Shown: positions 18,574 through 28,138, numbered from the stretch's first letter. The stretch: 64,000 bases of DNA from Cumulibacter soli (GCF_004382795.1 NZ_SMSG01000001.1:740541-804540); one strand, 5' to 3'. Notes: generated from the letters alone by a model not told the origin. A program made the numbers and translations.

Positions 18574-18835
18574 GCATGTGCGCCGACACCGGTGCCGTCA
18601 ACGCTTGCGCTATCGCGACCAACACCAGCGTGCCGAACGCCGCCCAACTGCGCAGTGTCAACGCGAGCCCGACCAAGATCAGCAGCAACCCTAGCGTTTG
18701 GGGCTTCGTGGCAGCATGCATCCGCATATACAACGCATTGAATCGCATCAAGCCGATTCCCGCGATCAACGTCAACGCGGCGCCGGCCAGGATCGAAATC
18801 GCGCCGAGTACGTCGAACAACCCGCTCCAGGACAT
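18479..18835 (-). CDS. mrpG: Mrp cation/H+ antiporter subunit G
   Basis: 118-residue membrane subunit of the Mrp (Mnh) complex. Three hydrophobic segments and the family core IAGIGLMRFNALYMRMHAATK are present (shown here in part: GLMRFNALYMRMHA). The ATG at 18835 follows the mrpF stop by one base; an upstream in-frame start at 18889 would overlap mrpF and is rejected. It is the last gene of the operon, and its 3' end overlaps the convergent PPTase gene. The cytoplasmic C-terminal tail (EFDELDDALRRGGRR) is charged. Confidence 0.9.
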   Translation of the reverse strand: MSWSGLFDVLGAISILAGAALTLIAGIGLMRFNALYMRMHAATKPQTLGLLLILVGLALTLRSWAAFGTLVLVAIAQALTAPVSAHMLSRAAYREGLVRPAQFEFDELDDALRRGGRR

Positions 18836-18836
18836 C

Positions 18837-19106
18837 TCAGCGCTCCCGTCCGCGCCGGTCGACCAAGAATCGTGCGACCGATACCGCACCGACGAAACCG
18901 ACCAGGGCGAGCGCTAACAAGATCGGCAGCGCGGAGGATGTGTCCGAGTGCGTGATCGCCAGCGCGACGCCACCGATCAAGGTCACCACCATGACATCGG
19001 AGGCGAGAATCCGGTCTACGTTGGACGGCCCGCGCAGCAGCCGCACGATTGCCAGCAGTACCGCGACAAGCAGCATCGCGGCGGCGACGATATGTACGAC
19101 GGTCAT
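18837..19106 (-). CDS. mrpF: Mrp cation/H+ antiporter subunit F
   Basis: 89 residues with three predicted helices. The family signature runs RLLRGPSNVDRILASDVMV followed by a hydrophobic segment, and the C-terminus is RFLVDRRGRER. The ATG overlaps the mrpE stop by 4 bases. MrpF is an obligate small subunit of the antiporter complex. Confidence 0.92.
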   Translation of the reverse strand: MTVVHIVAAAMLLVAVLLAIVRLLRGPSNVDRILASDVMVVTLIGGVALAITHSDTSSALPILLALALVGFVGAVSVARFLVDRRGRER

Positions 19107-19684
19107 CCGGCATCCCCTTCCACTCGCTCGATCTCCTCGGAAGTCCCGATCGCGAGCACCAGACGTCGTTCCAGATCGAGGATCGCTGCCCGCCGCTGCT
19201 CAAGCGTTGTTTCGTCGACGGCATCGACGTCGTGCACATACAGCGTTCCGGCCGAGCGGCGCACCTCGATGACGACCGATCCCGGCACCAGCACTGTCAT
19301 CACCGCGACCAGAGTCAAGTACAGGTCCGATCGGGTACGCAACTTGACCTCAATGATGGAGCCACGTGGCGGCGGAGTCGGCCGTAGCGCCATCGCCGCG
19401 ACGTGCAGCGACGCCACGACTATCGACCACATGAAACTGACCACGAGCACGAATACCCGCAGCGGCCTCGGTCTGCCGTAGTACTCGATCGACGGCAACG
19501 GGAACACCACAGTGACCAGGACGCCGATCAGCAACCCATTGATCACATTGCCCCAACTGAGCTTGTCCCACATCAGGATCCACACCAGCGCGACCGCGAT
19601 GACCGTGCGCGGCTGGAACCCCGGTCGCCTACTGAGTCCGACTCGGCTCATGCGCGGGGGTAGTCGCGGCGGGCGCACCATCAC
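19103..19684 (-). CDS. mrpE: Mrp cation/H+ antiporter subunit E
   Basis: 193 residues. Typical MrpE features are the early helix pair with WGNVINGLLIG, the FPLP segment, and a C-terminal cytoplasmic domain with VLVPGSVVIEV and LYVHDVDA. It starts at a GTG that overlaps the mrpD stop (GTGA). The first 25 residues are arginine- and proline-rich and precede the first helix, longer than in short MrpE proteins. It is part of the same translationally coupled operon. Confidence 0.92.
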   Translation of the reverse strand: MMVRPPRLPPRMSRVGLSRRPGFQPRTVIAVALVWILMWDKLSWGNVINGLLIGVLVTVVFPLPSIEYYGRPRPLRVFVLVVSFMWSIVVASLHVAAMALRPTPPPRGSIIEVKLRTRSDLYLTLVAVMTVLVPGSVVIEVRRSAGTLYVHDVDAVDETTLEQRRAAILDLERRLVLAIGTSEEIERVEGDAG

Positions 19685-21288
19685 TCCACCCCCGGTGGCA
19701 GCACGGCATCGATGTACGGCGTCCGCATAATCATGTCGTGAGCGGCGTCATCGGTGTAGCCGAACAAGGGACCGGCGCCGATGGTGATCGCCAGGCTCAC
19801 CGCAGTCATCGCCGCCGTCGCCATCAGCATCGACACCGGCAACGCTTTACTGCGCGAGGTATCGGTGGCCAGTTCAACATCAAACTCGAGTTCGTGCCCT
19901 TCACGCTGGGCGGCCGCTTCCGGGTCGATATCCGGCCGCGCGGCCATCGCGGACGCCGTCGTCTCACTGGGCGAGCGCCAGAACGCAGCACCCCAGACTT
20001 TCGCCATCACGTACAGCGTGAGCAGACTGGTCGCGAGCGCGCCCGCGATCAGCACGTAGGCCAGCGGCGTGCCGAGATCGACACCCGCCTGCAGCAGGCC
20101 TGTCTTGGCGATGAATCCCGATAACGGCGGGATCCCACCGAGGTTCATCGCGCCGACGAAGAACAAGACCGCCAACACCGGTGAGATTGCCGCCAGCCCA
20201 CCCAGCGCGCCGAGTGACGTCGAGCCGCTGACCCGATCGATCAGTCCGGTCACCAAGAACAGTGCGGTCTGAATGGTGATGTGGTGGACGACATAGAACA
20301 CGGCGCCCGACAGTCCCGCCTGATCGGCCAGTGCGATGCCGAACAGCATGTAGCCAATATGGCTGACCAGGGTGAAGGACAAGATTCGCTTGATGCCGGT
20401 CTGACTGACCGCGCCCAGGATGCCGATCAGCATCGTCAACAAGGCGACCCACATCAGCACGTCCTGCAGCGGTGAATCCGGGAACAACAGCGTCTGCGTA
20501 CGGATCATCGCGTACACGCCGACTTTCGTCAGCAGCCCGGCAAACACCGCGGTGACCGGCGCGGGGGCGGTGGGGTAACTGTCCGGCAGCCACGCGGACA
20601 TGGGGAACACGGCAGCCTTGATCCCGAACACGGTCAACAGCAGTAACTGCAGGACCAGGGCGACCCCGCTGTCGATCTCCGGTAATCGTTTCGCGAGCTG
20701 AGCGAGGTTGACCGTCCCGACGGCCGCGTATACCGCGGCGATCGCCACCAGAAACAGGAACGACGAGACCAGACTGACCACGACGTACGTCGTCCCGGCC
20801 CGGATCCGCGGACCCAGACCACCCAGGGTCAGCAGCACGTACGAGGCAAACAGCAGGATTTCGAACCCGACGAACAGGTTGAACAGGTCGCCGGCCAGGA
20901 AGGCGTACGCGACGCCGGCGCTGAGCACCAGGAACGTCGGGAAGTACACCGTCAGCGGCGTTTCCTCATCGCCGTCCGCGACACCCTGACCGATTGAGAA
21001 GATCAGTACCACAAACGTAACGATCGAGGACACCATCAGCATCAACGCCGCTAACCGGTCGGCAACCAGCGAGATACCGAGCGGTTCCTCCCACCCGCCG
21101 ATCCACAGGGTCAGCGGGCCGGATGTGTCCGCGATGTACATCAGGACGCCTGCGACAACGACGGTCAGCGCCAGCACCGTGAGGCTGATGATGCGTTGCA
21201 GTTGCACCGAGCGGCGGAACACCAAGGTGAGCGCGGCTCCGAACAGGGGCAGCAGAACCGGCATCGGCACGAGCCAGGTCATGGTCAT
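19681..21288 (-). CDS. mrpD: Mrp cation/H+ antiporter subunit D
   Basis: 535 residues with about 14 helices, homologous to the proton-pumping NuoM/NuoN-type subunits of complex I. Key segments are FNLFVGFEILLFASYVLL (conserved Glu), GIKAAVFPMSAWLPD (Lys and Trp-Leu-Pro), LTKVGVYAMIRT, and SHIGYMLFGIAL. It forms, with MrpA, the likely ion path. After the helices lies an acidic insert (about 455-490: DIDPEAAAQREGHELEFD) before a final helix. It overlaps mrpC and mrpE by 4 bases each. Confidence 0.94.
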   Translation of the reverse strand: MTMTWLVPMPVLLPLFGAALTLVFRRSVQLQRIISLTVLALTVVVAGVLMYIADTSGPLTLWIGGWEEPLGISLVADRLAALMLMVSSIVTFVVLIFSIGQGVADGDEETPLTVYFPTFLVLSAGVAYAFLAGDLFNLFVGFEILLFASYVLLTLGGLGPRIRAGTTYVVVSLVSSFLFLVAIAAVYAAVGTVNLAQLAKRLPEIDSGVALVLQLLLLTVFGIKAAVFPMSAWLPDSYPTAPAPVTAVFAGLLTKVGVYAMIRTQTLLFPDSPLQDVLMWVALLTMLIGILGAVSQTGIKRILSFTLVSHIGYMLFGIALADQAGLSGAVFYVVHHITIQTALFLVTGLIDRVSGSTSLGALGGLAAISPVLAVLFFVGAMNLGGIPPLSGFIAKTGLLQAGVDLGTPLAYVLIAGALATSLLTLYVMAKVWGAAFWRSPSETTASAMAARPDIDPEAAAQREGHELEFDVELATDTSRSKALPVSMLMATAAMTAVSLAITIGAGPLFGYTDDAAHDMIMRTPYIDAVLPPGVE

Positions 21289-21917
21289 CGGCTCGCTCCA
21301 TCCGTACCAGGCTCGGCGCCGGGGCCGGCATCGTCGCGATCACCGGGCGAATCGTCGCCCTCGGCATCCTTCGGGTACTCACCGCCGACATCGGCCTCTA
21401 CCGCCGCGTTCAGCGCGGCGGCCTCGGTCCGCGCGCGCTCCTCCGCCTCACGCGCCTCGGCCTCTTCGGGATCTTCCTCCGCCTCGGTCGTCGAGGTCAC
21501 GTCGGCGTCGTACGACTCGGACGGCTGATCGCGTTCGGCCAGTCGCAAAATCAACGCATCCTCAAGGTCGTCGGGGACGTCGTCGCTGCCGGTCAGTCGC
21601 CAGTATCGGTACGCCAGCGCCATCATGAACGCGACCGTCGCTAGCGAAATCACGATCGCGGTCAGTACGAGCGCCTCCGGTAGCGGATCGCTCATTTCTT
21701 CCGGCGGACGCTCACCCAGCAGCGGCGCACCGCGGGCTTTGCCCATCACCACCAGGTACAGCCCGGCGACACCGTTGCTCATCAACACGATGCCCAGCAG
21801 CACACGGGTCAGCGAGCGCTCCAGTAGTAGGTAAACGCCTGCGGCGACCAGAACGGACCCGACCAGGATCAAGGTGATGTTCGGCTGCAAGTGCGCATCA
21901 GCGGCGATAGGTGTCAC
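21285..21917 (-). CDS. mrpC: Mrp cation/H+ antiporter subunit C with long acidic C-terminal tail
   Basis: The first ~110 residues form the NuoK-like membrane subunit with three helices (GSVLVAAGVYLLLERS, LLGIVLMSNGVAGLYLV, ALVLTAIVISLATVAFMMAL). Typical MrpC is about 110-130 residues; this one is 210 because of a roughly 90-residue hydrophilic tail rich in Glu, Asp and Ala (for example TTEAEEDPEEAEAREAEE), predicted to be disordered and cytoplasmic. It starts at GTG 21917 overlapping the mrpA stop. The role of the tail is unknown. Confidence 0.92.
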   Translation of the reverse strand: MTPIAADAHLQPNITLILVGSVLVAAGVYLLLERSLTRVLLGIVLMSNGVAGLYLVVMGKARGAPLLGERPPEEMSDPLPEALVLTAIVISLATVAFMMALAYRYWRLTGSDDVPDDLEDALILRLAERDQPSESYDADVTSTTEAEEDPEEAEAREAEERARTEAAALNAAVEADVGGEYPKDAEGDDSPGDRDDAGPGAEPGTDGASR

Positions 21918-24727
21918 GAGACCACCTCATGCTGTCGGTCCACGCCGCTGCCGAGGCTGCGCGCGATATCCAAGATCAGCCCGACAACGATCAGATAGAC
22001 GCCCACATCGAAGAACAACGCCGTCACCAGGTGTACATCGCCCCAGATCGGCAGGTGGAAGTCGATCACGGTCGACTCCAGGACGGCACCCCCGAAGGCA
22101 AGTGGCGCGAACGCGGCGCCCGTGACCACCAGCAATCCGAGACCAACCAACAGACCGGCGTCGATCGGCGCGGCCGCGTCGAGTTCGTAGCGCCCACCGG
22201 CCAGATACCGCACGAGCAGCGCAAGCCCACACACCAGTCCGCCGGCGAACCCGCCGCCAGGTTGGTTATGTCCCACGAACAGTAGATACAACGAGAAAGC
22301 GACGATCGTATGGAACAGCAACCGGGTGATGACCTCGAACATCACTGAGCGACGCTCGGTCTGCCCCGATGTCGCCGATCGGAGCCATCCGGAACTGGTG
22401 GATCGGCCCCGCGACTCACTGGAGGGACGAGTGATGAGCGTGTTTCGGGTGCGCACGAACACCAGGCTGGCGACACCGGTGGCGGCCACGACAAGCACCG
22501 ATACCTCACCGAGGGTGTCCCAGGCTCGAATGTCGACCAGGGTCACGTTCACGACGTTCTTGCCGTGACCGAACTCGTAGGCCGCCTCGGGGAACAGGTT
22601 CGAAATTGGGTTATGGATCCGCGCTCCTGTGGCAACGAGCGTCACGATTGCCACCGTTAGCCCCACGCCGATCGCCAGCAGCAGGCGCCAGAACCTGCTC
22701 GCCCGCAGCGGGCGGCGACGGAACTCCCGCGGCAGCCGACGCAACACCAGCACGAACACCGCGATCGATACGGTCTCCACCAGCATCTGGGTCAGCGCGA
22801 CGTCCGGTGCACCGTGCAGCAGGAACAACAGCGACAGTCCGTAACCGGTGATGCCGACGAGGATGACGGTCTTGAGCCGGGTCGAGGACCGCATCGCCAG
22901 AATCGCAGCGGCGATCATCACCGCACCGACGCCGGCCTGCGCCGGGGTATCCCACAAGACCGGGTCAAGCGCGGGCATGTTCAGTAGACCCGCCACGCCG
23001 GCACCGGCCACAGCCACGCACAAAATGGTGGCCAGGTACGTCGGCAGTGAGCCGCGCTGCGAGATGGCGGTGGTCTCAACCGCGAACCGCTCGAGCGTGC
23101 GGATGCCGAAGTTGTAGCTACGTTCGCCGTCCACCAGCGCCGGGACCTTCGCCTGAGCCCGGCCGACTGCCCTCCGTTGCCAGAACAGCACGCCGCCGAC
23201 CGTCAGCGAAATCAGCGACATGATCAGGGCGGGAGTGATGCCGTGCCACAGCGCAAGCCCGCTTGAAGGTTCACCGATCGGGATCGACGCGGCGTACGGC
23301 GTGATGACATCACCGAGCGGTCCGCCCAGGAACCCGACGGCGAGGCTGGCGGTAGCGAGAGTTACCGGGGCCACCAGGAAGGCCGGCGACATCCGCTCGA
23401 TCTCGTTGGGCTCGACGTCGGCTTTGGGCGCGAACGCCCCCCACAAGAACCGCAGCGTGTAGGCGACGGTCAGCGCGGAACCGGTGACCAACGTGATGAT
23501 CAGCAGCCATCGCCCGGTGTCGCCGAGCACCTCTCCGCCGTCGTAAACCGCTTCAAACGCAGACTCTTTTGCTACGAAGCCGGCGAGCGGGATGATGCCG
23601 GCCATCGACATGCCGGCGAGCGCGGCGGCGCCGAACAGCACAGGCATTCGGCGATGTAGACCGGTGAGCTCACGCAAATCACGGGTACCGCAACGTCGGT
23701 CGATGACGCCCACGGTCAGGAATAGGGTCGACTTGAACAGCGCATGACTGACCACCAGCGCGACAGCCGCGAACCCGGCCGCCTGCGTGCCGATTCCGGC
23801 CATTGCGGTCAAGAAGCCCAACTGGCTGACGGTGCCGTAGGCAAGCAGCAGTTTGATGTCGTACTGGCGCAGCGCCCGCCAGCCACCGACGAGCATGGTG
23901 AACCCGCCGAGGACGACGGTAACCGGCCGCCAGCCCGGTGATTCACCGAAAATCGGCGCGAGCACGGCGACCAGGTAAATCCCGGCCTTGACCATCGCGG
24001 CGGCGTGCAGATAAGCGCTCACCGGTGTGGGTGCGGCCATCGCGCCCGGTAGCCAGAAGTGGAACGGGATCTGCGCCGACTTCGAGAGGGCGCCCACCAG
24101 CAGCAGCAACGCCGCGACCGTCATTTCGGTGCTCATCGGCGGCGGTGTGGCCAGCAGATCGCTGATCCGATAGCTCGCGCGTTCGCCGATCATGATGATC
24201 CCGGCGAGCATGGCTAGGCCACCGAAGGTGGTGACCAACAGAGCCTGCATCGCGGCGCGGCGGTTTGCCGAACGAATCGGGTTGTGCCCGACGAGCAAGT
24301 AGGAGAAGACCGTGGTCAACTCCCAGAAGATGTACATCATGATCAGGTCGTCACTGAGGACGAGCCCGAGCATCGCGCCGGCGAACAGCGTGAATACCGC
24401 CCCGAACCGCCAGACCGTGGCATCTACTGGGCGGAAGTACCAGCCGCAGTAGAACAGGATCAGCGCGCCGACCCCGGTGACCAGCATCGCGAGAACCCAC
24501 TGCAGGCTGCCGATTCGCAATGCGAGTTGGATGTCCAGCGCGGGGATCCACTCAACGGTCTGGGTGATTACCCGGCCGTCGGCGACCGTTGCCGCTTTCG
24601 TCACCAGCCACCCAAAGGCGTACGCCGGAACGAGGGCGAGTACCAGGAATGCGCGACGGCCAAGCCACGCGGCCAATAGGGGCGCAATCAGACCCGCCAC
24701 GAGATGCAGCAGCAGCAGGAATGACAA
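21914..24727 (-). CDS. mrpA: Mrp cation/H+ antiporter fused subunits A and B
   Basis: 937 residues. The N-terminal ~760 residues are the NuoL-like MrpA, with segments such as MMYIFWELTTVFSYLLVGHN, ALSKSAQIPFHFWLPGAM and AYLHAAAMVKAGIYL. The C-terminal ~140 residues are a complete MrpB domain (SLYLLFVGHNQPGGGFAGGL, then hydrophobic helices), so no separate mrpB is needed. A polar linker (about 745-785) joins them. The complex exchanges cytoplasmic Na+ (or other cations) for H+ and supports pH and salt tolerance. The start is a TTG at 24727 behind GAGAGG. It is the first gene of the six-gene operon A(B)-C-D-E-F-G. Confidence 0.93.
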   Translation of the reverse strand: MSFLLLLHLVAGLIAPLLAAWLGRRAFLVLALVPAYAFGWLVTKAATVADGRVITQTVEWIPALDIQLALRIGSLQWVLAMLVTGVGALILFYCGWYFRPVDATVWRFGAVFTLFAGAMLGLVLSDDLIMMYIFWELTTVFSYLLVGHNPIRSANRRAAMQALLVTTFGGLAMLAGIIMIGERASYRISDLLATPPPMSTEMTVAALLLLVGALSKSAQIPFHFWLPGAMAAPTPVSAYLHAAAMVKAGIYLVAVLAPIFGESPGWRPVTVVLGGFTMLVGGWRALRQYDIKLLLAYGTVSQLGFLTAMAGIGTQAAGFAAVALVVSHALFKSTLFLTVGVIDRRCGTRDLRELTGLHRRMPVLFGAAALAGMSMAGIIPLAGFVAKESAFEAVYDGGEVLGDTGRWLLIITLVTGSALTVAYTLRFLWGAFAPKADVEPNEIERMSPAFLVAPVTLATASLAVGFLGGPLGDVITPYAASIPIGEPSSGLALWHGITPALIMSLISLTVGGVLFWQRRAVGRAQAKVPALVDGERSYNFGIRTLERFAVETTAISQRGSLPTYLATILCVAVAGAGVAGLLNMPALDPVLWDTPAQAGVGAVMIAAAILAMRSSTRLKTVILVGITGYGLSLLFLLHGAPDVALTQMLVETVSIAVFVLVLRRLPREFRRRPLRASRFWRLLLAIGVGLTVAIVTLVATGARIHNPISNLFPEAAYEFGHGKNVVNVTLVDIRAWDTLGEVSVLVVAATGVASLVFVRTRNTLITRPSSESRGRSTSSGWLRSATSGQTERRSVMFEVITRLLFHTIVAFSLYLLFVGHNQPGGGFAGGLVCGLALLVRYLAGGRYELDAAAPIDAGLLVGLGLLVVTGAAFAPLAFGGAVLESTVIDFHLPIWGDVHLVTALFFDVGVYLIVVGLILDIARSLGSGVDRQHEVVS

Positions 24728-24863
24728 ACTGGGACCTCTCGCGCAGGTGGGGTCGGTTACATCACCTTACCTGGTTTCCGATCCGCCTCACACGGTTGTC
24801 ACACGAGGACATCGCCGTACTCCAGGTATACCGGGGATCGCGAGTTTGAGATTTTTTCGGCGA

Positions 24864-25298
24864 CTACTCCTTAGGGTGCCGCGTGACGACGACCGGGCAC
24901 GCGGAATGCGAGACGACGTGCTGGCTGACTGATCCGAGCACAAGTCCGGCGAACCCACCGTGCCCGCGCGAGCCGACCACGATCAGATCAGCGCTGTTGG
25001 TGGCTTCGGTCAGCACGTACGACGGATGTCCCTGCTCGATGACGCGCTCGACGTTCCCGACGTTCTCGCCGAGAGCTTCGGTCAGTGCCTCGGTCTGCGC
25101 CTGTTCAGCGTTGGCGCGCCAATCCACAGCGTCCTCGCCACCGAACGCGACGCCGTACGACGCCGGGATCGACCAGGAGGTGACTGCGATGAGCGCGCTA
25201 CCGGTCAACTCGGCCTGTTGCGCGGCCCATTTGATCGCGTCGATTGATGCCGGCGACCCATCGACACCCACCAGAATCCGTCCCGTGCGCTCGCTCAT
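24864..25298 (-). CDS. Universal stress protein (UspA family)
   Basis: 144-residue single Usp domain. N-terminal strand GRILVGVDGSPAS and the C-terminal nucleotide-binding pattern VVGSRGHGGFAGLVLGSVS (G-x2-G-x9-G-S) plus HSACPVVVTR indicate the ATP-binding subclass. The ATG at 25298 has GGAGG seven bases upstream; the in-frame ATG at 25304 is too close to that site, and the frame running back to 25514 overlaps the divergent exporter gene. It is transcribed divergently from the ThrE-type exporter. The specific stress is unknown. Confidence 0.92.
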   Translation of the reverse strand: MSERTGRILVGVDGSPASIDAIKWAAQQAELTGSALIAVTSWSIPASYGVAFGGEDAVDWRANAEQAQTEALTEALGENVGNVERVIEQGHPSYVLTEATNSADLIVVGSRGHGGFAGLVLGSVSQHVVSHSACPVVVTRHPKE

Positions 25299-25416
25299 GT
25301 TCATTCCTCCCAGAGGTTTCGCGTTGGCTTCAGCGTACTCACGCGGACTGCTTCGTTGGGTTGACCACTGCTGCAGGGTCTCGCCTCGCCGCACCGGTTC
25401 AGGCAAAGTAATCAGC

Positions 25417-26802
25417 GTGAGACGTATGGATTGGTTGAACCGGGCCGTCGTAGCGATCCGGCCCAAGGGTCCCGCCGATAACAGCACAGGCGCATTCGAT
25501 TCGTTCGAGCGCACCTATTCGCGCCGTGTTGTCGATCTGGCAATGCGCGTCGCCGAAACGATGCTGACTGTCGGGGCGTCGGTGGACAGCGGCACGGTCA
25601 CGGCACTACAGATCGTGAAGGCGTACGGCGTGACTCCGGTGCACGTAGACATCACGTACACCTCCATCACGGTCTCGTATCACCGCGATATCGACGAGGA
25701 CCCGCTCACCCTCAGCCGTGTCCTGCGAGCGCGCACCACCGACTACACCCGGCTACAGCGGCTAGAGGAACTCACCGAACAGATCGATGCCGGGCTCGAC
25801 GTCGATGAAGCACGCCGACGGTACAACGAGATCACCAGCGCTCCGCACCCCTACCGTCGCGCCATCGTCACGGTCGCCAACGGCATCCTCGGCGCGGGCG
25901 CCAGCCTGCTGCTGGGCGGATCGTGGTTCATCGCGGTGCTGGCCTTGTGCACCGGCGCGATGGTCGTGATCGTGCAGCACGAGTTGAGCAGGCGCCTGCT
26001 GCCGGCCTTCTTCATCCAGACAGTCGGCGCATTCGTCGCCACCATGGTCGCGATGGCTGCCATCACGTTGAGCCGCAATGTGGACTGGATAGGCGAAGTG
26101 CGTCCCTCGATCATCGTCTCCGCGGCCATCGTCATGCTGTTCGCGGGTATGGCTGTGGTCGGCGCCGCACAGGATGCTATCGACGGTTTTTACCTGACGG
26201 CCGGCGCGCGGATCTTCGAGGTCGTTCTGCTCACCCTCGGCATCGTCTTCGGCATCGCCGTCGGACTCACCGTCGCCTCCGCGATCGGCTACGGGTTCGA
26301 GCTGCCCACCGGACCGCCTCCGATTCCGCACGCTGGCCAGCAGCTGCTCGGCGCGGCGCTCATCGCGGTCGGCTACACGCTCTCGGCGTACGGCGGAGGG
26401 CGCACCCTGCTGTTGGGGACCGGTATCGCGCTGATCGCCTACTTGGCGTTCCTGACCATGCGGTGGTTCGGGCTGGAGATTGCGCCGTCCTGCGCCGTCG
26501 GTGCCCTGACCGCTAGCTTCCTCTCGATCTTGGTCGCGCGTAACCTGCACGTTCCATCGCTGGCCTTAACCACCGCCGGGATCGTGCCGTTCGTGCCGGG
26601 TTCGGCGGTGTTCCGCGGTTTGCAGCAGCTGTACGGCGCGGACGGCGATGTGACTCGCATGATTAACGGCGCCACCACCCTCAGCGGTGCGATCGGCGTC
26701 GGGTTGGCGATCGCTGCCGGCGTCTCGCTGGGTGCCTACTTCGGCCGCCCTACCCGCAACACGATCGCGACCGCAGTGCGACGACTGCGCGGCCCCGCCT
26801 GA
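25417..26802 (+). CDS. thrE: Threonine/serine exporter (ThrE family)
   Basis: About 461 residues. A cytoplasmic N-terminal domain (about 1-170, including DLAMRVAETMLTVGASVDSG and a coiled ELTEQIDAGLDVDEARRRYN) precedes about ten helices. Both ThrE halves are present: the first membrane block (about 180-310) and the second (about 325-455, with AGIVPFVPGSAVFRGLQQL). Members export threonine and serine by proton motive force. The frame is open back to 24883, but that part lies antisense to the stress protein; GTG 25417 or ATG 25426 is the likely start and neither has a strong ribosome site. Threonine dehydratase follows 61 bases downstream, which fits threonine homeostasis. Confidence 0.87.
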   Translation: MRRMDWLNRAVVAIRPKGPADNSTGAFDSFERTYSRRVVDLAMRVAETMLTVGASVDSGTVTALQIVKAYGVTPVHVDITYTSITVSYHRDIDEDPLTLSRVLRARTTDYTRLQRLEELTEQIDAGLDVDEARRRYNEITSAPHPYRRAIVTVANGILGAGASLLLGGSWFIAVLALCTGAMVVIVQHELSRRLLPAFFIQTVGAFVATMVAMAAITLSRNVDWIGEVRPSIIVSAAIVMLFAGMAVVGAAQDAIDGFYLTAGARIFEVVLLTLGIVFGIAVGLTVASAIGYGFELPTGPPPIPHAGQQLLGAALIAVGYTLSAYGGGRTLLLGTGIALIAYLAFLTMRWFGLEIAPSCAVGALTASFLSILVARNLHVPSLALTTAGIVPFVPGSAVFRGLQQLYGADGDVTRMINGATTLSGAIGVGLAIAAGVSLGAYFGRPTRNTIATAVRRLRGPA

Positions 26803-26863
26803 GCGGCGGGGTCCGCGGGCGGCTGTTTCGCCGCGCGAGGAGCGGCTGCGTAGCATCACTGAG

Positions 26864-28138
26864 GTGAGCGCACCCGCATCGAGTAACCCCCTCCAGGCCC
26901 CACCGAGCGCCACCGACGTGGCGTACGCCGCAGCTCGGCTCCGCACCGTCGTACGCCAGACGCCGTTGGAGACGAGCGATCGGCTGAGCGCGGCGATGGG
27001 TGTGCCGGTGCTACTCAAGCGCGAAGACATTCAATTGTGTCGCTCGTACAAGGTGCGCGGTGCCTACAATTTCATCTCGTCATTGAGCACCGCGGACCGC
27101 GAGCGCGGCATCGTCTGCGCCAGCGCCGGAAACCACGCCCAAGGCGTCGCGCTCGCGTGCAGCCGGCTCGGTATCCATGGCCAGGTGTTCTTGCCGACCA
27201 ACACGCCGCGACAAAAACGCCAGCGGATCGAACAGATCGGCGGCGAGTGGATCACCCCGGTGATCGTCGGTCGGTCGTACGACGAGGCGAACTCAGCGGC
27301 ACGGGCAGAAAGCGAACGGGGCGGAGCACTGTTCGTGCACCCGTTCGACGCCGCGTTGACGATCGCCGGCCAGGGCACCGTAGGCGTCGAGATCCTTGAG
27401 GCACTACCGGAAGTCGACACCGTCGTGGTGCCCGTCGGCGGCGCGGGGTTACTGGCCGGGGTGGCGCTGTGGCTACGCGCCAACCGGCCCGGCGTTCGGA
27501 TCGTGGGCGTCGAGCCGGACGGTGCAGCCTCCTTCCAAGCAGCCTTGGATGCCGGCCAGCCGGTCGAATTACCAGAGGTCGATACGTTCGTGGATGGTGC
27601 TGCAGTAGCGCGCGTCGGCGATATGTCGTTCGGCATCGCCTCGGAACTGGTCGACGAAATCGTGTCGGTTCCCGAGGGGGCGGTATGCACCGAGATGTTG
27701 GAGCTGTACCAGACCGAGGGCATCATCGCTGAGCCCGCAGGCGCGTTGGCGACGACCGCGTTGCGCGGATATCTGCAGCGCCGGCCGGAGGGCCCCGTGG
27801 TGTGCATCGTCTCGGGCGGAAACAACGACGTCTCCCGGTACGCCGACATCCTGGAACGCTCACTGATCCACGAGGGCCTACGCCACTACTTCCTGGTCAC
27901 CTTCCCCCAAGAACCCGGCGCGTTGCGCGGGTTCCTGACCGACGTACTCGCCGAGGGCGAAGACATCGTGCTGTTCGAGTACGTGAAGAAGAACAACCGG
28001 GAGACCGGCCCGGCGCTGGTCGGCATCGAACTCGATCAGGCCGGTCGGCTGCCATCACTGCTGGAGCGGATCGCGGCCAGTCCGTTGAGCATCGAGCGCA
28101 TCGAACCCGGCACTCCCCTGTCGGGATTCTTGCTGTAG
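26864..28138 (+). CDS. ilvA: Threonine ammonia-lyase (threonine dehydratase)
   Basis: Deaminates threonine to 2-oxobutanoate using PLP, the first step of isoleucine synthesis. 424 residues. The PLP lysine lies in RSYKVRGAYN (Lys63); the cofactor phosphate loop is VPVGGAGLLAGVA, and SAGNHAQGVA binds substrate. The C-terminal ~85 residues (HYFLVTFPQEPGALRGFL onward) form one ACT-like domain, as in allosteric actinobacterial and Corynebacterium enzymes, so isoleucine feedback is likely. GTG 26864 is chosen because the homologous N-terminus begins here; the ribosome site is weak and the open frame upstream overlaps the exporter gene. The adjacent exporter also handles threonine. Confidence 0.92.
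   Translation: MSAPASSNPLQAPPSATDVAYAAARLRTVVRQTPLETSDRLSAAMGVPVLLKREDIQLCRSYKVRGAYNFISSLSTADRERGIVCASAGNHAQGVALACSRLGIHGQVFLPTNTPRQKRQRIEQIGGEWITPVIVGRSYDEANSAARAESERGGALFVHPFDAALTIAGQGTVGVEILEALPEVDTVVVPVGGAGLLAGVALWLRANRPGVRIVGVEPDGAASFQAALDAGQPVELPEVDTFVDGAAVARVGDMSFGIASELVDEIVSVPEGAVCTEMLELYQTEGIIAEPAGALATTALRGYLQRRPEGPVVCIVSGGNNDVSRYADILERSLIHEGLRHYFLVTFPQEPGALRGFLTDVLAEGEDIVLFEYVKKNNRETGPALVGIELDQAGRLPSLLERIAASPLSIERIEPGTPLSGFLL

Noticed and set aside
18273..18917. 214-codon plus-strand frame across the PPTase and mrpG/F genes
   Set aside because: Overlaps three supported genes in other frames and has a low-complexity Ser/Asn/Ala product.
24883..25416. N-terminal extension of the ThrE-type exporter
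   Set aside because: This part lies antisense to the universal stress protein and lacks ThrE similarity; the start near 25417 is preferred.
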